DNA of 64,000 nucleotides from an uncultured Pelagibacteraceae bacterium (GCA_902571425.1 CACGBZ010000002.1:124001-188000); one strand, 5' to 3'. Counted from the first letter of the stretch, positions 26,007 through 35,394 are shown. The notes: generated by a model not told the origin, from the sequence alone. A program made the numbers and translations.

Positions 26007-26948
26007 ATGTCTAATATTTTAATCATTAAACATGGATCTTTGGGTGATATAGCTCAAGCTTGTGGTGCAATTCAAGATATTTCTGAGAATCATAAAGGTG
26101 ATGAAATTTATTTGCTCACAACTAAACCATACTTTGACTTATTTAAAAAAAATCCACATATTTCTGATGTTATTTTAGATAAGCGATTATCAAGACTAAA
26201 CCTAATTTATTTATATTCATTAATGAAAAATATAAAAAAATATAATTTTTCTAAAGTTTACGATCTTCAAAACTCAAGTAGAACAGCTTTTTATAAAAAA
26301 ATTTTATTTCCAAAAACAACAAAAGATACTTGGTCATCTACTGATACAACATTACCCGAAGGAACATCAAAAGAAGATTTTGATAAAGACTCTGTTCTAT
26401 CTAGATTTGATCATCAATTAAAAAGTTCAGGCATAAATACAAATCATACTTTAAATCCTGATTTTTCATGGAGCACAACAGACATATCTCAAATAAAAAA
26501 TCACCATCAATTAGATACATATATTCTTCTTTTTCCTTTTTGTTCTCCTCATTTAACTTCAAAGAAATGGCCTTATTATAATGAGTTAATTGCTATGATT
26601 AATGAAAAGTCAGATAACAAATTTAAAGTAGTTATTGCACCTGGACCGAGTGAAATTAAAGAAGCATCAAATATTAATGCACTTTGCGTTTTAGATAATG
26701 GTAAAGCTTTAGATATTTCTCAGTTAGCAACATTAATTAAAGATAGTTCATTTGTTGTTGCAAATGATACTGGACCAGCACATATGACAGCGCATTTAGG
26801 ATCAAAAGGAATTGCTTTATTTGGATCTCATACAACTCCTTTTAAAGTAAGTATCGAAAGAGAAAATTTCAAAGCAATACAAGCCCCTGAATTATCTAAA
26901 CTTTCAGCAGAAAAAGTTTTTGAAAGACTTTCTGAAATTATTTCTTAA
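26007..26948 (+). CDS. Family 9 glycosyltransferase (heptosyltransferase-like)
   Basis: 313 residues, GT-B fold. N-terminal ILIIKHGSLGDIAQACGAI and C-terminal VVANDTGPAHMTAHLGSKGIALFGSHT are the conserved acceptor and donor stretches of ADP-heptose:LPS heptosyltransferases. Likely works on the LPS core at the inner face of the inner membrane. It overlaps the convergent AbrB-like gene by 11 bases. Which sugar is transferred cannot be read from the sequence. Confidence 0.82.
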   Translation: MSNILIIKHGSLGDIAQACGAIQDISENHKGDEIYLLTTKPYFDLFKKNPHISDVILDKRLSRLNLIYLYSLMKNIKKYNFSKVYDLQNSSRTAFYKKILFPKTTKDTWSSTDTTLPEGTSKEDFDKDSVLSRFDHQLKSSGINTNHTLNPDFSWSTTDISQIKNHHQLDTYILLFPFCSPHLTSKKWPYYNELIAMINEKSDNKFKVVIAPGPSEIKEASNINALCVLDNGKALDISQLATLIKDSSFVVANDTGPAHMTAHLGSKGIALFGSHTTPFKVSIERENFKAIQAPELSKLSAEKVFERLSEIIS

Positions 26949-28014
26949 TTTTTTCAATTACTCTTAAAAATACAGGAACTGTAAAAAGTATGAAAAGTAA
27001 TCTTATTATATGGTGAAAAGCAACAAAGTCTGGGTCTAAATCAAAAGCAATTGCTATTACTGCCACCTCATAAATTCCACCAGGACTAAATGATAATATT
27101 AAAGTTAAAATATTTGTATCAACAAAGAATGCTGCAACATAGGCTGCAACTAAACCTAGTACAACCAAAATAGTAGTAGCTACAATACTATGAAGAGAAT
27201 TATTGGCTATCTCTTTAACGGTTTTTTCTGCAAACCTACAGCCCACAGATGCACCAAGAATTAGCAAACAAAAATTCACTGTTTCATCTGGTAATTTGTA
27301 TGAGGCTATATCTGTAATTTGTAACAAACCACTCGCAAATAATGTTCCAGATAGTAAAGCTGCAGGTATTCTAATTTTATCAAAAACAAATATAAAAAAG
27401 AAAGAAACAATAATAAGTAAAATTAAATTGAAATGATTTTGATCTAAATAATTGAAGTCATCATTTAACAAAATACTGTTGTCAGTATTATTAACTATAA
27501 TAAATGGAATGACAGTTATTATGATGATTAATCTAATTAAGTGAGAAGTTGCAACTTGAGATAAATCTGTTTTTTCATTTTCTGCTAAAATCATTAAAGG
27601 ACCCAGTGCACCAGGTGCTGCTGAAAATATTGAAGCTTTTTGTCCATAACTTGCAAATTTTTGGAGGTATTTAGCGACAACTAAAATACAAATTATTATG
27701 TAGATTAACATAATTAATGAAGTCCAAATCCAATCAAGCATTTGATTAAACAGATTTTGGTCTATGTAATTTCCAATATGCAAACCTAAAATTATCAAGA
27801 TAAAGCTTAATACAATTTTAGGCATAATAATTTTTAGACCTGATAAAGCTGCAATTGAAGTGATAATCATAGGTCCCAAAAACCAAGCTAGTGGAATATT
27901 AAAATATTGAGCAATGATTGCACTAGCAAAAGAAATTATTACAACAGAAATAAATTTAATTGAAAATACTTGTTTTGCATTTTCAAGATAATATTTGATT
28001 TGATGATTAATCAT
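26938..28014 (-). CDS. AbrB-family membrane protein (ammonia monooxygenase-like transporter)
   Basis: 358 residues, about nine to ten membrane segments arranged as a duplicated unit. PLAWFLGPMIITS near the N-terminus and SFSPGGIYEVAVIAIAF with FHHIIRLLF near the C-terminus are the two copies of the AbrB duplication motif. Despite the family's old name it is not an ammonia monooxygenase; function unproven, possibly a regulator or transporter of the inner membrane. Stands alone on the minus strand. Confidence 0.8.
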   Translation of the reverse strand: MINHQIKYYLENAKQVFSIKFISVVIISFASAIIAQYFNIPLAWFLGPMIITSIAALSGLKIIMPKIVLSFILIILGLHIGNYIDQNLFNQMLDWIWTSLIMLIYIIICILVVAKYLQKFASYGQKASIFSAAPGALGPLMILAENEKTDLSQVATSHLIRLIIIITVIPFIIVNNTDNSILLNDDFNYLDQNHFNLILLIIVSFFFIFVFDKIRIPAALLSGTLFASGLLQITDIASYKLPDETVNFCLLILGASVGCRFAEKTVKEIANNSLHSIVATTILVVLGLVAAYVAAFFVDTNILTLILSFSPGGIYEVAVIAIAFDLDPDFVAFHHIIRLLFILFTVPVFLRVIEKIKK

Positions 28015-28197
28015 TTATTAAGCTTCTATCATCAACTTTTTAAAAGATAAGAAAAAAGAAATTAGAAACTAGTGAATTAAGTGAATCTTTAATTTGTAAA
28101 AAAAATAAAACATCATATTTGAACTATATTTTTTTTGTTAAAGTAGTTTCAATTAAAAGTTGTGTTACTTAATTACAGGTTGAATAAACATTAAGAC

Positions 28198-28203
28198 TAT
28201 AAT
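28198..28203 (+). promoter_or_regulatory. Candidate -10 element of the tctCBA operon
   Basis: TATAAT lies 34 bases before the tctC start. No good -35 is visible at the usual distance. The 223-base gap between the AbrB-like gene and tctC holds this element and the ribosome site GAGAGGGA; I see no riboswitch or other structure in it. Confidence 0.3.
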
Positions 28204-28237
28204 TAACTAACGTTTTTAAATTAGAGAGGGATAAATA

Positions 28238-29218
28238 ATGAAAAACTTAAAAAAAATAGTTTCAGTATTATTCTCAGCAATCCTATTATTCTCAGCAACA
28301 ACTACAAGTTCTTTAGCAATTGACAAATTGCACTTTGTAATTGGTGGTGGTGCTGGTGGTGGTTGGGATGGAACTGCTAGAGGTACTGGAGAAGCTTTAA
28401 CAAAAGCTGGAATGTTAAGTAGTGCATCATTTGAAAATATGTCAGGTGGTGGTGGTGGTAAAGCTTTAGCTTACATGATCAATACTAAACCTGCTAATAC
28501 AGTTTTAGTTCAATCAACACCATTAGTATTAAGATCAATTACTAGACACAAAGGTTATGTAAAAGGAAGTGGAACTTTATCTTATAAAGATGTTGTGCCA
28601 ATCGCTGGTGTAATTGGTGATTACGGTGCTATCGCAGTTGCAAAAAGTTCATCTTTTAAAAATTTTAAAGATGTAGTTGATGCATATAAAAAAGATCCAA
28701 ATTCAGTTAAGATGGCTGGAGGATCAGTAAGAGGAAGTATGGACCATTTAATTGGTGCTTTAGCTTTCCAAGCTGCAGGTGCAGATCCGAATGCTGTTCA
28801 ATACATTCCTTATGATGCTGGTGGAAAAGCTTTAGCTGGACTTTTATCTGGAGAAACTCAAATCATATCAACTGGTTTAGGTGAATTGATGGGTGCAAGA
28901 GACCAAGTAAGAATTATTGGTATCACTGCGCCTTCAAGAGTTTCTGATGCACCAGATGCACCAACTCTTAAAGAACAAGGATATGACGTGCAATTCGTTA
29001 ACTGGAGAGGTTTCTTTGGCCCTCCGGGTATGAGCAATGCTGATAGATCAGCCATTGCAAAAATGCTTGGCGATGTGCAAAAAACTCCTGAATGGGAAAC
29101 TGTCAGAGCAAGAAATGCTTGGGTTAATATTTATAATCCAGAAGGCAAGTTTGTTTCTTTCTTAGAAAAACAAACTCAAGAAATGACAGCTCTTATGAAA
29201 AAACTAGGAGTGATATAA
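28238..29218 (+). CDS. tctC: Tripartite tricarboxylate transporter substrate-binding protein
   Basis: 326 residues. Signal peptide about 1-27 ending LA. Mature Bug/TctC fold: LHFVIGGGAGGGWDGTARG, MSGGGGGKALAYM, VQYIPYDAGGKALAGLLSG, and WRGFFGPPGMSNADR. Binds a carboxylate in the periplasm for the TctB-TctA pair. The glycine-rich entry is more marked than usual. A strong ribosome site (GAGAGGGA) and a terminator-like hairpin just downstream suggest it is made in excess over the membrane parts. The substrate is not readable. Confidence 0.88.
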   Translation: MKNLKKIVSVLFSAILLFSATTTSSLAIDKLHFVIGGGAGGGWDGTARGTGEALTKAGMLSSASFENMSGGGGGKALAYMINTKPANTVLVQSTPLVLRSITRHKGYVKGSGTLSYKDVVPIAGVIGDYGAIAVAKSSSFKNFKDVVDAYKKDPNSVKMAGGSVRGSMDHLIGALAFQAAGADPNAVQYIPYDAGGKALAGLLSGETQIISTGLGELMGARDQVRIIGITAPSRVSDAPDAPTLKEQGYDVQFVNWRGFFGPPGMSNADRSAIAKMLGDVQKTPEWETVRARNAWVNIYNPEGKFVSFLEKQTQEMTALMKKLGVI

Positions 29219-29238
29219 TCCTTAGGGTTATTTGAAAT

Positions 29239-29287
29239 AAGAGCAGTGAATATAAATACTACAAAAATTATATCACTGCTCTTTTTT
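29239..29287 (+). terminator. Terminator-like hairpin overlapping the tctB start
   Basis: A 16-bp stem with one bulged A (29239-29255 against 29268-29283; core AAGAGCAGTGA with TCACTGCTCTT), 12-base loop, followed by a T-tract (29282-29287). It has full intrinsic-terminator form. The tctB start codon GTG (29246-29248) lies inside the 5' arm, so the same structure would end most tctC transcripts and hide the tctB start. Confidence 0.8.
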
Positions 29288-29716
29288 ATTTTTTCAGCAT
29301 TTTATTTATATACTGCTTACCAAATTCAAGTTTTTGCATTTGATGAAAATGCACCATTTAATGCGCGAACATTTCCAATTTATTTAGGTTATGCAGGATT
29401 ATTTTTTTCTGGATTAAAACTTATTTTACTAGATCCAAATACTATTAAAGTTGATCATAAAAATTTAGAATATAAGAAAACAGGTATACTTATACTTATT
29501 GCTATTATTTATGGAGCTACAATTTTAAAAGTTGGTTATTTTTTAACTACGTCTTTATTTTTATTTGCGTCATATTATTTTTTAGGAGAACGAAGATGGA
29601 TTTTAATGTTTTTATTATCCTTTCCATTTGTTGCTGCCTTTATGTATCTCCTACATGGTATTCTTGATATATATTTGAGAGATCCATTCTTACAATCAAT
29701 AGGAGTTATGGGATGA
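29246..29716 (+). CDS. tctB: Tripartite tricarboxylate transporter small membrane subunit
   Basis: 156 residues, GTG start. Four membrane segments as in TctB; N-terminal FSAFYLYTAYQIQ and the pre-helix loop FNARTFPIYLGYAGLF are characteristic. The first membrane helix is encoded by the 3' arm and T-tract of the terminator hairpin. Overlaps tctA by four bases. Works with TctA in the inner membrane. Confidence 0.83.
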   Translation: MNINTTKIISLLFFIFSAFYLYTAYQIQVFAFDENAPFNARTFPIYLGYAGLFFSGLKLILLDPNTIKVDHKNLEYKKTGILILIAIIYGATILKVGYFLTTSLFLFASYYFLGERRWILMFLLSFPFVAAFMYLLHGILDIYLRDPFLQSIGVMG

Positions 29717-31212
29717 TTGAAGGAATATTAATTGGATTAAAAACAGCACTTACTTTTCAGAACATATTAATGGTTATGGTTGGTTGTTTTTTTGGAACAA
29801 TTATTGGAATGCTTCCTGGTCTTGGGCCAATGACAGCTATCGCATTGATGATACCGATTACCTATGGTTTTGATCCTGCAACAGGATTAATTTTGATGGC
29901 TGGTGTTTATTATGGAGCAGTATTTGGTGGTTCTACTTCTTCTATATTGTTAAATGCACCCGGTGTTCCTGGAACAGTTGCAACTTCATTTGATGGTTAT
30001 CCTATGGCACAACAAGGTAAAGCGGGTAAGGCTTTAGCGATTGCAGCTTGGAGTTCGTTTGCAGGTGGAACTTTATCTGCAATTTATTTATTGTTTATGG
30101 CACCAAGTTTATCAAAAGTAAGTTTGTCTTTTAGATCACCAGATTATTTTGCTTTAATGATTTTAGGTTTAACAGCAATTGCTGCTTTTTCTTCTAAAGG
30201 ACAATTTTTAAAAGCAATGATGATGGTAGTACTTGGCTTGATGTTAGCATCTGTGGGTCAAGATAGTTTGTCTGATATTACAAGATTTACATTTAACAAT
30301 ATGAACTTAACTGATGGTATTAGTTTTGTGCTTGTTGTGATGGCAACATTTGCAATGAGTGAAGCCTTAACAATTATTTTAAAAAGAAATGATCCAACTA
30401 GTGCTGCTAAACAAGTTTCATTAACTGAATTAGGCTCAATTAAGATTAATAAAGAAGAACGAACTAAAATGTATAAAACAATTCCAAGATCATCAGTAAT
30501 TGGTTTTTTAATTGGTGTTTTACCTGGAGCTGGTGCAACAATAGCATCTTTTTTAGCTTACGGAATGGAACGAAACGTAGTTAGTGATGTGGAAAAAGAA
30601 AAATTTGGTAAAGGAAGTGTAAATGGTTTGTCGGCACCAGAAACTGCAAATAATGCCGCTTGTTCAGGCTCATTTGTACCAATGCTGACTTTAGGAATTC
30701 CAGGAAGTGGAACAACTGCAGTAATGTTAGGAGCACTTCTAGGTTTTGGTGTTCAGCCTGGTCCTAGACTTTATATGACAAACCCAGAAATCTTTTGGTC
30801 TATTATTATGTCTATGTACATTGGAATGGTAATTTTATTGATATTAAATTTACCACTTATACCTTATATCGCTAGAATTCTTGCAGTTCCTAAAAATTAT
30901 TTAATTCCTCTTATTTTATTTTTCTCTGTTACTGGGATTTACGTAATGTCATTTAATAATTTTGATATTTATTTAATGATTGGAATAGCTGTTGTAGCAA
31001 CTTTTTTAAGATTATATGATTTTCCAATGCCACCTTTAATATTAGCTTTTGTTTTAGGTGGATTGATGGAAGAAAACTTGAGACGATCTTTATTATTAAG
31101 TAATGGTTCATGGGAATTTTTGTGGGACAGAACATTAACTGCATGTATCCTAGTAACTACAATTTTAATTGTAGTTTGGCATATTTACAAAACCTTTAAG
31201 AGGAAAAATTAA
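29713..31212 (+). CDS. tctA: Tripartite tricarboxylate transporter large membrane subunit
   Basis: 499 residues with about 11-12 membrane segments. Family stretches: FFGTIIGMLPGLGPMTAIAL, YGAVFGGSTSSILLNAPGVP, GVLPGAGATIASFLAYGMER and MLTLGIPGSGTTAVMLGALL, the duplicated Gly/Pro substrate-path motifs. Forms the ion-coupled channel for the TctC ligand. Its stop overlaps the convergent exporter gene by four bases. Confidence 0.93.
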   Translation: MIEGILIGLKTALTFQNILMVMVGCFFGTIIGMLPGLGPMTAIALMIPITYGFDPATGLILMAGVYYGAVFGGSTSSILLNAPGVPGTVATSFDGYPMAQQGKAGKALAIAAWSSFAGGTLSAIYLLFMAPSLSKVSLSFRSPDYFALMILGLTAIAAFSSKGQFLKAMMMVVLGLMLASVGQDSLSDITRFTFNNMNLTDGISFVLVVMATFAMSEALTIILKRNDPTSAAKQVSLTELGSIKINKEERTKMYKTIPRSSVIGFLIGVLPGAGATIASFLAYGMERNVVSDVEKEKFGKGSVNGLSAPETANNAACSGSFVPMLTLGIPGSGTTAVMLGALLGFGVQPGPRLYMTNPEIFWSIIMSMYIGMVILLILNLPLIPYIARILAVPKNYLIPLILFFSVTGIYVMSFNNFDIYLMIGIAVVATFLRLYDFPMPPLILAFVLGGLMEENLRRSLLLSNGSWEFLWDRTLTACILVTTILIVVWHIYKTFKRKN

Positions 31213-32099
31213 GATTTAATATCTATACGTTTTCTAATGATTTCTTTATCAAGCTTCATTTCACGATATGACATGATTAAAACACCTAAAAATATAACAC
31301 TAGCACCAATCCAAGTGAAGAGATCAGGTGTTTCACTAAAAACATAATATCCAATTAAAGAAGCAAACACTAAACTTAGAAACGAGTATGGTTGTGTCAT
31401 ACTAACATCTACTAATTTGTATGCGTGATTTATGCAAAGATGTAACAATGTACCAAATAAACCTGCAAAAAATAAATAAATCAAAGTTTGAAAACTAGGT
31501 GTTTGCCAATAAAACAACGCAATAATCAAACTAAAAATTGTCATATACGTGTATCCATAAGATAATATCGTAATCGAACTATCATTTTTTGCGATAGTTT
31601 TTGTAATTATAATCACTATTGACCACATAAAAGACGATGCCAGTGCCATATAAACTCCAAGAGAGATTTCAATTATTCCTGGTCTTAAAATTATTAACAT
31701 TCCTATAAATCCTAAAACCAGTGCAAAACTCCTGTAAATGTAAATTTTTTCTCCTAGAAACAAAACTGCCAATATTGTTACTATGAAAGGAACCACAAAA
31801 GATATAGCTGTAGCTTTTTCAATCGGCATCATTACTAAGGCTGAGAAATATAATAACATTGAAGGCAAGTTTAAAACCGCTCTAAGAAAATGTTTTTTAT
31901 GATGATTTGTTTTAAAAACTGTAAATTTAGATTTTAACATATAAGGAAAAATAATTAGTAAACCGAATAAAAATCTAAAAAAACCTGCAACATAAACATT
32001 AACTTCTTCTTGTGCTAATTTTAAAAAGGTTAACATCAATGTTCCACAAAAAACTGAGATTATAATTAAAAAAATTGCTAATTTATTATTTGAAATCAA
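31209..32099 (-). CDS. DMT-family transporter (EamA domains)
   Basis: 296 residues, ten membrane segments from two EamA repeats (second begins at about residue 150, GVYMALASSFMWSIVIIITK). Drug/metabolite transporter superfamily; probably exports or imports a small metabolite. Four-base overlap with the upstream glycosyltransferase gene on the same strand, so the two are co-transcribed. Substrate unknown. Confidence 0.82.
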   Translation of the reverse strand: MISNNKLAIFLIIISVFCGTLMLTFLKLAQEEVNVYVAGFFRFLFGLLIIFPYMLKSKFTVFKTNHHKKHFLRAVLNLPSMLLYFSALVMMPIEKATAISFVVPFIVTILAVLFLGEKIYIYRSFALVLGFIGMLIILRPGIIEISLGVYMALASSFMWSIVIIITKTIAKNDSSITILSYGYTYMTIFSLIIALFYWQTPSFQTLIYLFFAGLFGTLLHLCINHAYKLVDVSMTQPYSFLSLVFASLIGYYVFSETPDLFTWIGASVIFLGVLIMSYREMKLDKEIIRKRIDIKS

Positions 32100-33178
32100 T
32101 TTAGTATCTTTTTGTATTCTTCAATTATTTTTGACCATTGAAATTTATTCACAAATTCTTTCGCATTTTTCCCAAGCTCTAAATATTTTTTATTTTCCAA
32201 CATTAAGTTAATTGAAGAATAAATGTCATCAAGATTATTTCCATCACATATCAGACCTGTCTTTTCATGATCAATTGCATCTGCTGCACCACCATCTTTA
32301 CCACCTATAGATGGAATACCGTATTGTGCAGCTTCAACATATGCAATACCAAAACCTTCAACTGATTTTCTATGGATTATGGATGGCATTACAAAGATAT
32401 TTGATTTTGAAACTAGAGCATTTTTTAGATCATTACTAATATTTTTAAAAAACATAACTTGCGCTTCAAGATCTAATTCTTTTACTAGTTTTTTAATATT
32501 TTCTTCTTCTTCTCCATATCCAACACAAATGTAAACAATGTCATGATATATTTGTTTCAAATTTCTTAAAGCCATCACTACTTTTTCATGATTTTTACGC
32601 TTATCAAATCTTGAAACTGTAATTAGTCTTGGATTTTTAACTTTAAGTATACTTTCAACTTTATCTAAAGTTTTTTTATTTAATTCTTCAGCAGGATCCA
32701 CACCTGGATTTATTACAATTATTTTATTTGCATTAACACCAAGTTCTATTGCTAGATTTTTTGTAAACTGAGAATTTGCTATAACGTTTTCAACATTATT
32801 TAAAACACTAACCACTCTTTTATTTTGACTAGAACCTTTAGGATGGTTGATTTCTTTACTATGAATTAAACAATATTTTTTCTTAGAAGTTTTAATAAGT
32901 TCTAAACTCTTCCAATGATCAGCAATAACACCATCAATTTTATTTTCTTTGGTATATTCATTAATTAATTGTGCTTTTCTATATTTTCTAAGCAATTTAA
33001 TTCCTCCAACTCTTTCGATCGAAAAAGAGGCTTGCTCATCAAATTCTTTATGACCTTCTATATGATCTGCAAAAACTTTTATCATAAAGTTTTTAGACAG
33101 TTCTCTTGAAAGTCCCCACATTAGATTTTGCATACCACCAAGTTCAGGTGGGAATGATCTAGTTACAATAAGATACAT
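32096..33178 (-). CDS. Family 4 glycosyltransferase
   Basis: 360 residues, GT-B fold. N-terminal RSFPPELGGMQNLMWGLS is the usual start; the donor site is RLITVSRFDKRKNHEKVV and the E-x7-E element is in EGFGIAYVEAAQYGIPSIGG. Adds a sugar to a surface or lipid-linked glycan. One-base overlap with the thioredoxin-like gene upstream and four-base overlap with the exporter gene downstream make a three-gene minus-strand unit. Specific sugar unknown. Confidence 0.83.
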   Translation of the reverse strand: MYLIVTRSFPPELGGMQNLMWGLSRELSKNFMIKVFADHIEGHKEFDEQASFSIERVGGIKLLRKYRKAQLINEYTKENKIDGVIADHWKSLELIKTSKKKYCLIHSKEINHPKGSSQNKRVVSVLNNVENVIANSQFTKNLAIELGVNANKIIVINPGVDPAEELNKKTLDKVESILKVKNPRLITVSRFDKRKNHEKVVMALRNLKQIYHDIVYICVGYGEEEENIKKLVKELDLEAQVMFFKNISNDLKNALVSKSNIFVMPSIIHRKSVEGFGIAYVEAAQYGIPSIGGKDGGAADAIDHEKTGLICDGNNLDDIYSSINLMLENKKYLELGKNAKEFVNKFQWSKIIEEYKKILN

Positions 33179-33732
33179 TAATCATACTTCCATTTAATAC
33201 CACACCCCGCACTGGGTATTTGATCTTCAGGACCTTTTCCAGTTTCAGCTATTTGTTTCATAGCTTTTAGTAGATCACTTTCTCCGTCTTTAACTGGAAT
33301 AAATTTTTTAAGCTCTCTTAATCGTCCTCTGTATTGAAGTTCTAGATTTTTATTGTAGCCAAAGAAATCTGGAGTACATACTGCATCATATGCTTTAGCA
33401 ATTTCTTGAGTTTCATCATGCAAGTAAGGAAAATTGAAATGATTTTCATTTGAAAACTTGATCATGTTATCAAATGAGTCGTCTGGATAATTAACAAAGT
33501 CATTTGAGCAGATAGCAACTGAGTTGATACCAATTTTTTTTAATTCACTACAATCTTCAACTAATTCTTTTGTTATAGCTTTTACATATGGACAATGATT
33601 GCAAATGAACATTATCAAAGTTCCACTTTCACCTTTGATATCATTTAAAGACAGAATTTTATTATCAGTAGATTTTAATTCAAATGGAATAGCTTTTTGA
33701 CCAAAATCACATATTGGAGTTTGTAAAGGCAT
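33178..33732 (-). CDS. Thioredoxin-family protein (AhpC/TSA-Redoxin type)
   Basis: 184 residues, thioredoxin fold. The active-site CxxC is MFICNHCPYVKAI (Cys-Asn-His-Cys), with a cis-proline region in VCTPDFFGYN and a terminal PSAGCGIKWK. This subgroup is widespread and uncharacterised; it is neither a classical peroxiredoxin nor thioredoxin A. No signal peptide, so cytoplasmic. First gene of the minus-strand trio. Confidence 0.82.
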   Translation of the reverse strand: MPLQTPICDFGQKAIPFELKSTDNKILSLNDIKGESGTLIMFICNHCPYVKAITKELVEDCSELKKIGINSVAICSNDFVNYPDDSFDNMIKFSNENHFNFPYLHDETQEIAKAYDAVCTPDFFGYNKNLELQYRGRLRELKKFIPVKDGESDLLKAMKQIAETGKGPEDQIPSAGCGIKWKYD

Positions 33733-33751
33733 AATGTAAAATATATAGATT

Positions 33752-34264
33752 ATGTTTTATGATTTAAAAGATAAAAAACCAAAAAACTCTGGCGAAAATT
33801 GGGTAGCTCCGAATGCTACAATAATAGGAGATGTTACTTTAGAAAAAAATACAAGTATCTGGTTTAATGCAGTTCTTAGAGGAGATATTGAAAATATTCA
33901 TATTGGTGAAGGTTCAAATGTGCAAGATGGAAGTGTTTTACACACAGATCCTGGATGTCCTTTAAAGGTAGGAAAAAATGTTACGGTTGGTCATTTAGTT
34001 ATGCTTCATGGATGTACCATTGGAGATAATAGCTTAATTGGGATTGGAGCTGTCATTTTAAATAAAGCTAATATTGGAAAAAATTGTATTATTGGAGCTA
34101 AGGCCTTAATTACCGAAAATAAAGTTATACCTGACAATTCTTTGGTTGTGGGCTCTCCAGGTAAAGTTATTAGAGAAGTTTCAGAGGAAGAAAAAAAAGC
34201 AGTGTTTGAAAACACAAAACATTATCAAAACAATTGGAAAAAATATTCTAAATCAATTTTTTAA
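33752..34264 (+). CDS. Gamma-carbonic anhydrase family protein
   Basis: 170 residues, left-handed beta-helix built of hexapeptide repeats (AIIGDVTLEKNTSIWFNAV and on). Zinc histidines are seen in VLHTDPGCP, TVGHLVMLHGCTIGD. YrdA/PaaY-type; carbonic anhydrase activity is plausible but not shown for all members. Twelve bases before the next gene, so a short two-gene unit. Confidence 0.88.
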   Translation: MFYDLKDKKPKNSGENWVAPNATIIGDVTLEKNTSIWFNAVLRGDIENIHIGEGSNVQDGSVLHTDPGCPLKVGKNVTVGHLVMLHGCTIGDNSLIGIGAVILNKANIGKNCIIGAKALITENKVIPDNSLVVGSPGKVIREVSEEEKKAVFENTKHYQNNWKKYSKSIF

Positions 34265-34275
34265 AGGAGAAAAAT

Positions 34276-34566
34276 ATGCCAGCAGGTTACGTCATTGTAC
34301 AATTAAAAATAACAGATCCTGAAAATTATAATGAGTATGTACAGAAGGTGCCAGAAGTAATAAAGAAATATGGTGGAGAGTATCTTGCTAGAGGAGGAGA
34401 ACATCAAGTAGTTGAAGGAGTAGATAAGTTTCCTAGAATAGTTATAATTAAATTTCCATCATACGAAAAAGCATTAGAATGGTACAATTCTGAAGAATAC
34501 AAACCAATAAAACAAATAAGATTAGATAATTCCGAAGGTATAAATATAATTATTAAAGGTATTTGA
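34276..34566 (+). CDS. DUF1330 family protein
   Basis: 96 residues, ferredoxin-like dimeric alpha/beta barrel. PAGYVIVQLKITDPENYNEY, GGEYLARGG, FPSYEKALEWYNSEEYKPI are hallmark stretches. Preceded by a clear ribosome site AAAGGAG. Function of the family is unknown. Confidence 0.9.
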   Translation: MPAGYVIVQLKITDPENYNEYVQKVPEVIKKYGGEYLARGGEHQVVEGVDKFPRIVIIKFPSYEKALEWYNSEEYKPIKQIRLDNSEGINIIIKGI

Positions 34567-34579
34567 AATAATAATTTAA

Positions 34580-34783
34580 TTACTTAAATAATAGATCGTT
34601 CATCGAATAAATTATCAATCCAATTATTACTATAAATAAAATTAAAAAAGATAATTGTCCACTTAACCTAGATTTAATTTTAGTTTTACCATCTTTAAAT
34701 TTTTTAAAATGAATACTCCCAAATCTCATTATAGCCAATCCTAAAATTATAAGAAATGATGTAAATATAAATCCAGTAACCAT
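34580..34783 (-). CDS. Small two-span membrane protein, unknown function
   Basis: 67 residues: membrane helices at about 2-20 and 45-63 joined by a basic loop (FKKFKDGKTKIKSR), so both ends are probably periplasmic or the loop faces the cytoplasm. It abuts the stop of the pyridoxamine-oxidase-like gene upstream (adjacent bases) and is likely co-transcribed. The HIG1-like or DUF2909-like two-helix proteins are possible relatives; I do not recognise it with confidence. Confidence 0.6.
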   Translation of the reverse strand: MVTGFIFTSFLIILGLAIMRFGSIHFKKFKDGKTKIKSRLSGQLSFLILFIVIIGLIIYSMNDLLFK

Positions 34784-35389
34784 TTATGGAATTAACCAAG
34801 TATCTTTATTATTTTCCAAATTAAATTTAGCTCTTCGATGGCCTTTAGCTGCTAAGTAAAGCCATTCCATAGATTTAATTTTACACTGAATAACAGTAAA
34901 GTTTTTGTAACCCTCTTCGCTTTGTTCTTTGGTATAATCAAAATTATCTAATTCTGGTTTTAGGCCAGACGTTGGTAGATCTGACTCAGTTCCTGGACCA
35001 TTATCAACCAAATAACATTTTCTACTAATATGTTGGGTTTTAGACCAAGATTCTTTTGTTACATCATTATTGTGATTAACCGTGCATTCAACTTTCAATC
35101 TAACCTGTATTTTTTCATCTTTATCGTAAAATAACATTGCTCCATTTTTATTTGCTTTTAATTTTTCAATTTTATCTGACCTAATATCGCTATGATATTG
35201 TACTAAATTATTTGATTGATCAGATTTTCTCAGAACAACAATTCTTCCATCAAAATCTGACTGATCACCACAAATGAATACCGGTATTCTAAAAGGAGAA
35301 CTTCTATCTTTAACTGCATTGTCTAACATTGACCAAATTTTCTTTTTGATCTCTGCAAAGTCCTCGTAATAAGGAACTGTATCCTTCAC
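34784..35389 (-). CDS. Pyridoxamine 5'-phosphate oxidase-like flavoprotein
   Basis: 201 residues, split-barrel FMN-binding fold. RIVVLRKSDQSNNLVQYHSD and DKIEKLKANKNGAMLFYDK match the FMN-binding half of the family; the C-terminal MEWLYLAAKGHRRAKF corresponds to the substrate-side WLxLxxxxHRRxxF. Closer to the uncharacterised Alr4036-type group than to PdxH. Between the 3-hydroxyisobutyrate dehydrogenase-like gene (5 bases) and a small membrane protein gene in one minus-strand operon. Confidence 0.78.
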   Translation of the reverse strand: MKDTVPYYEDFAEIKKKIWSMLDNAVKDRSSPFRIPVFICGDQSDFDGRIVVLRKSDQSNNLVQYHSDIRSDKIEKLKANKNGAMLFYDKDEKIQVRLKVECTVNHNNDVTKESWSKTQHISRKCYLVDNGPGTESDLPTSGLKPELDNFDYTKEQSEEGYKNFTVIQCKIKSMEWLYLAAKGHRRAKFNLENNKDTWLIP

Positions 35390-35394
35390 AAATA

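Noticed and set aside
28015..28237. Riboswitch upstream of tctC
   Set aside because: 223 bases of low-complexity A/T sequence with only a -10 and ribosome site visible.
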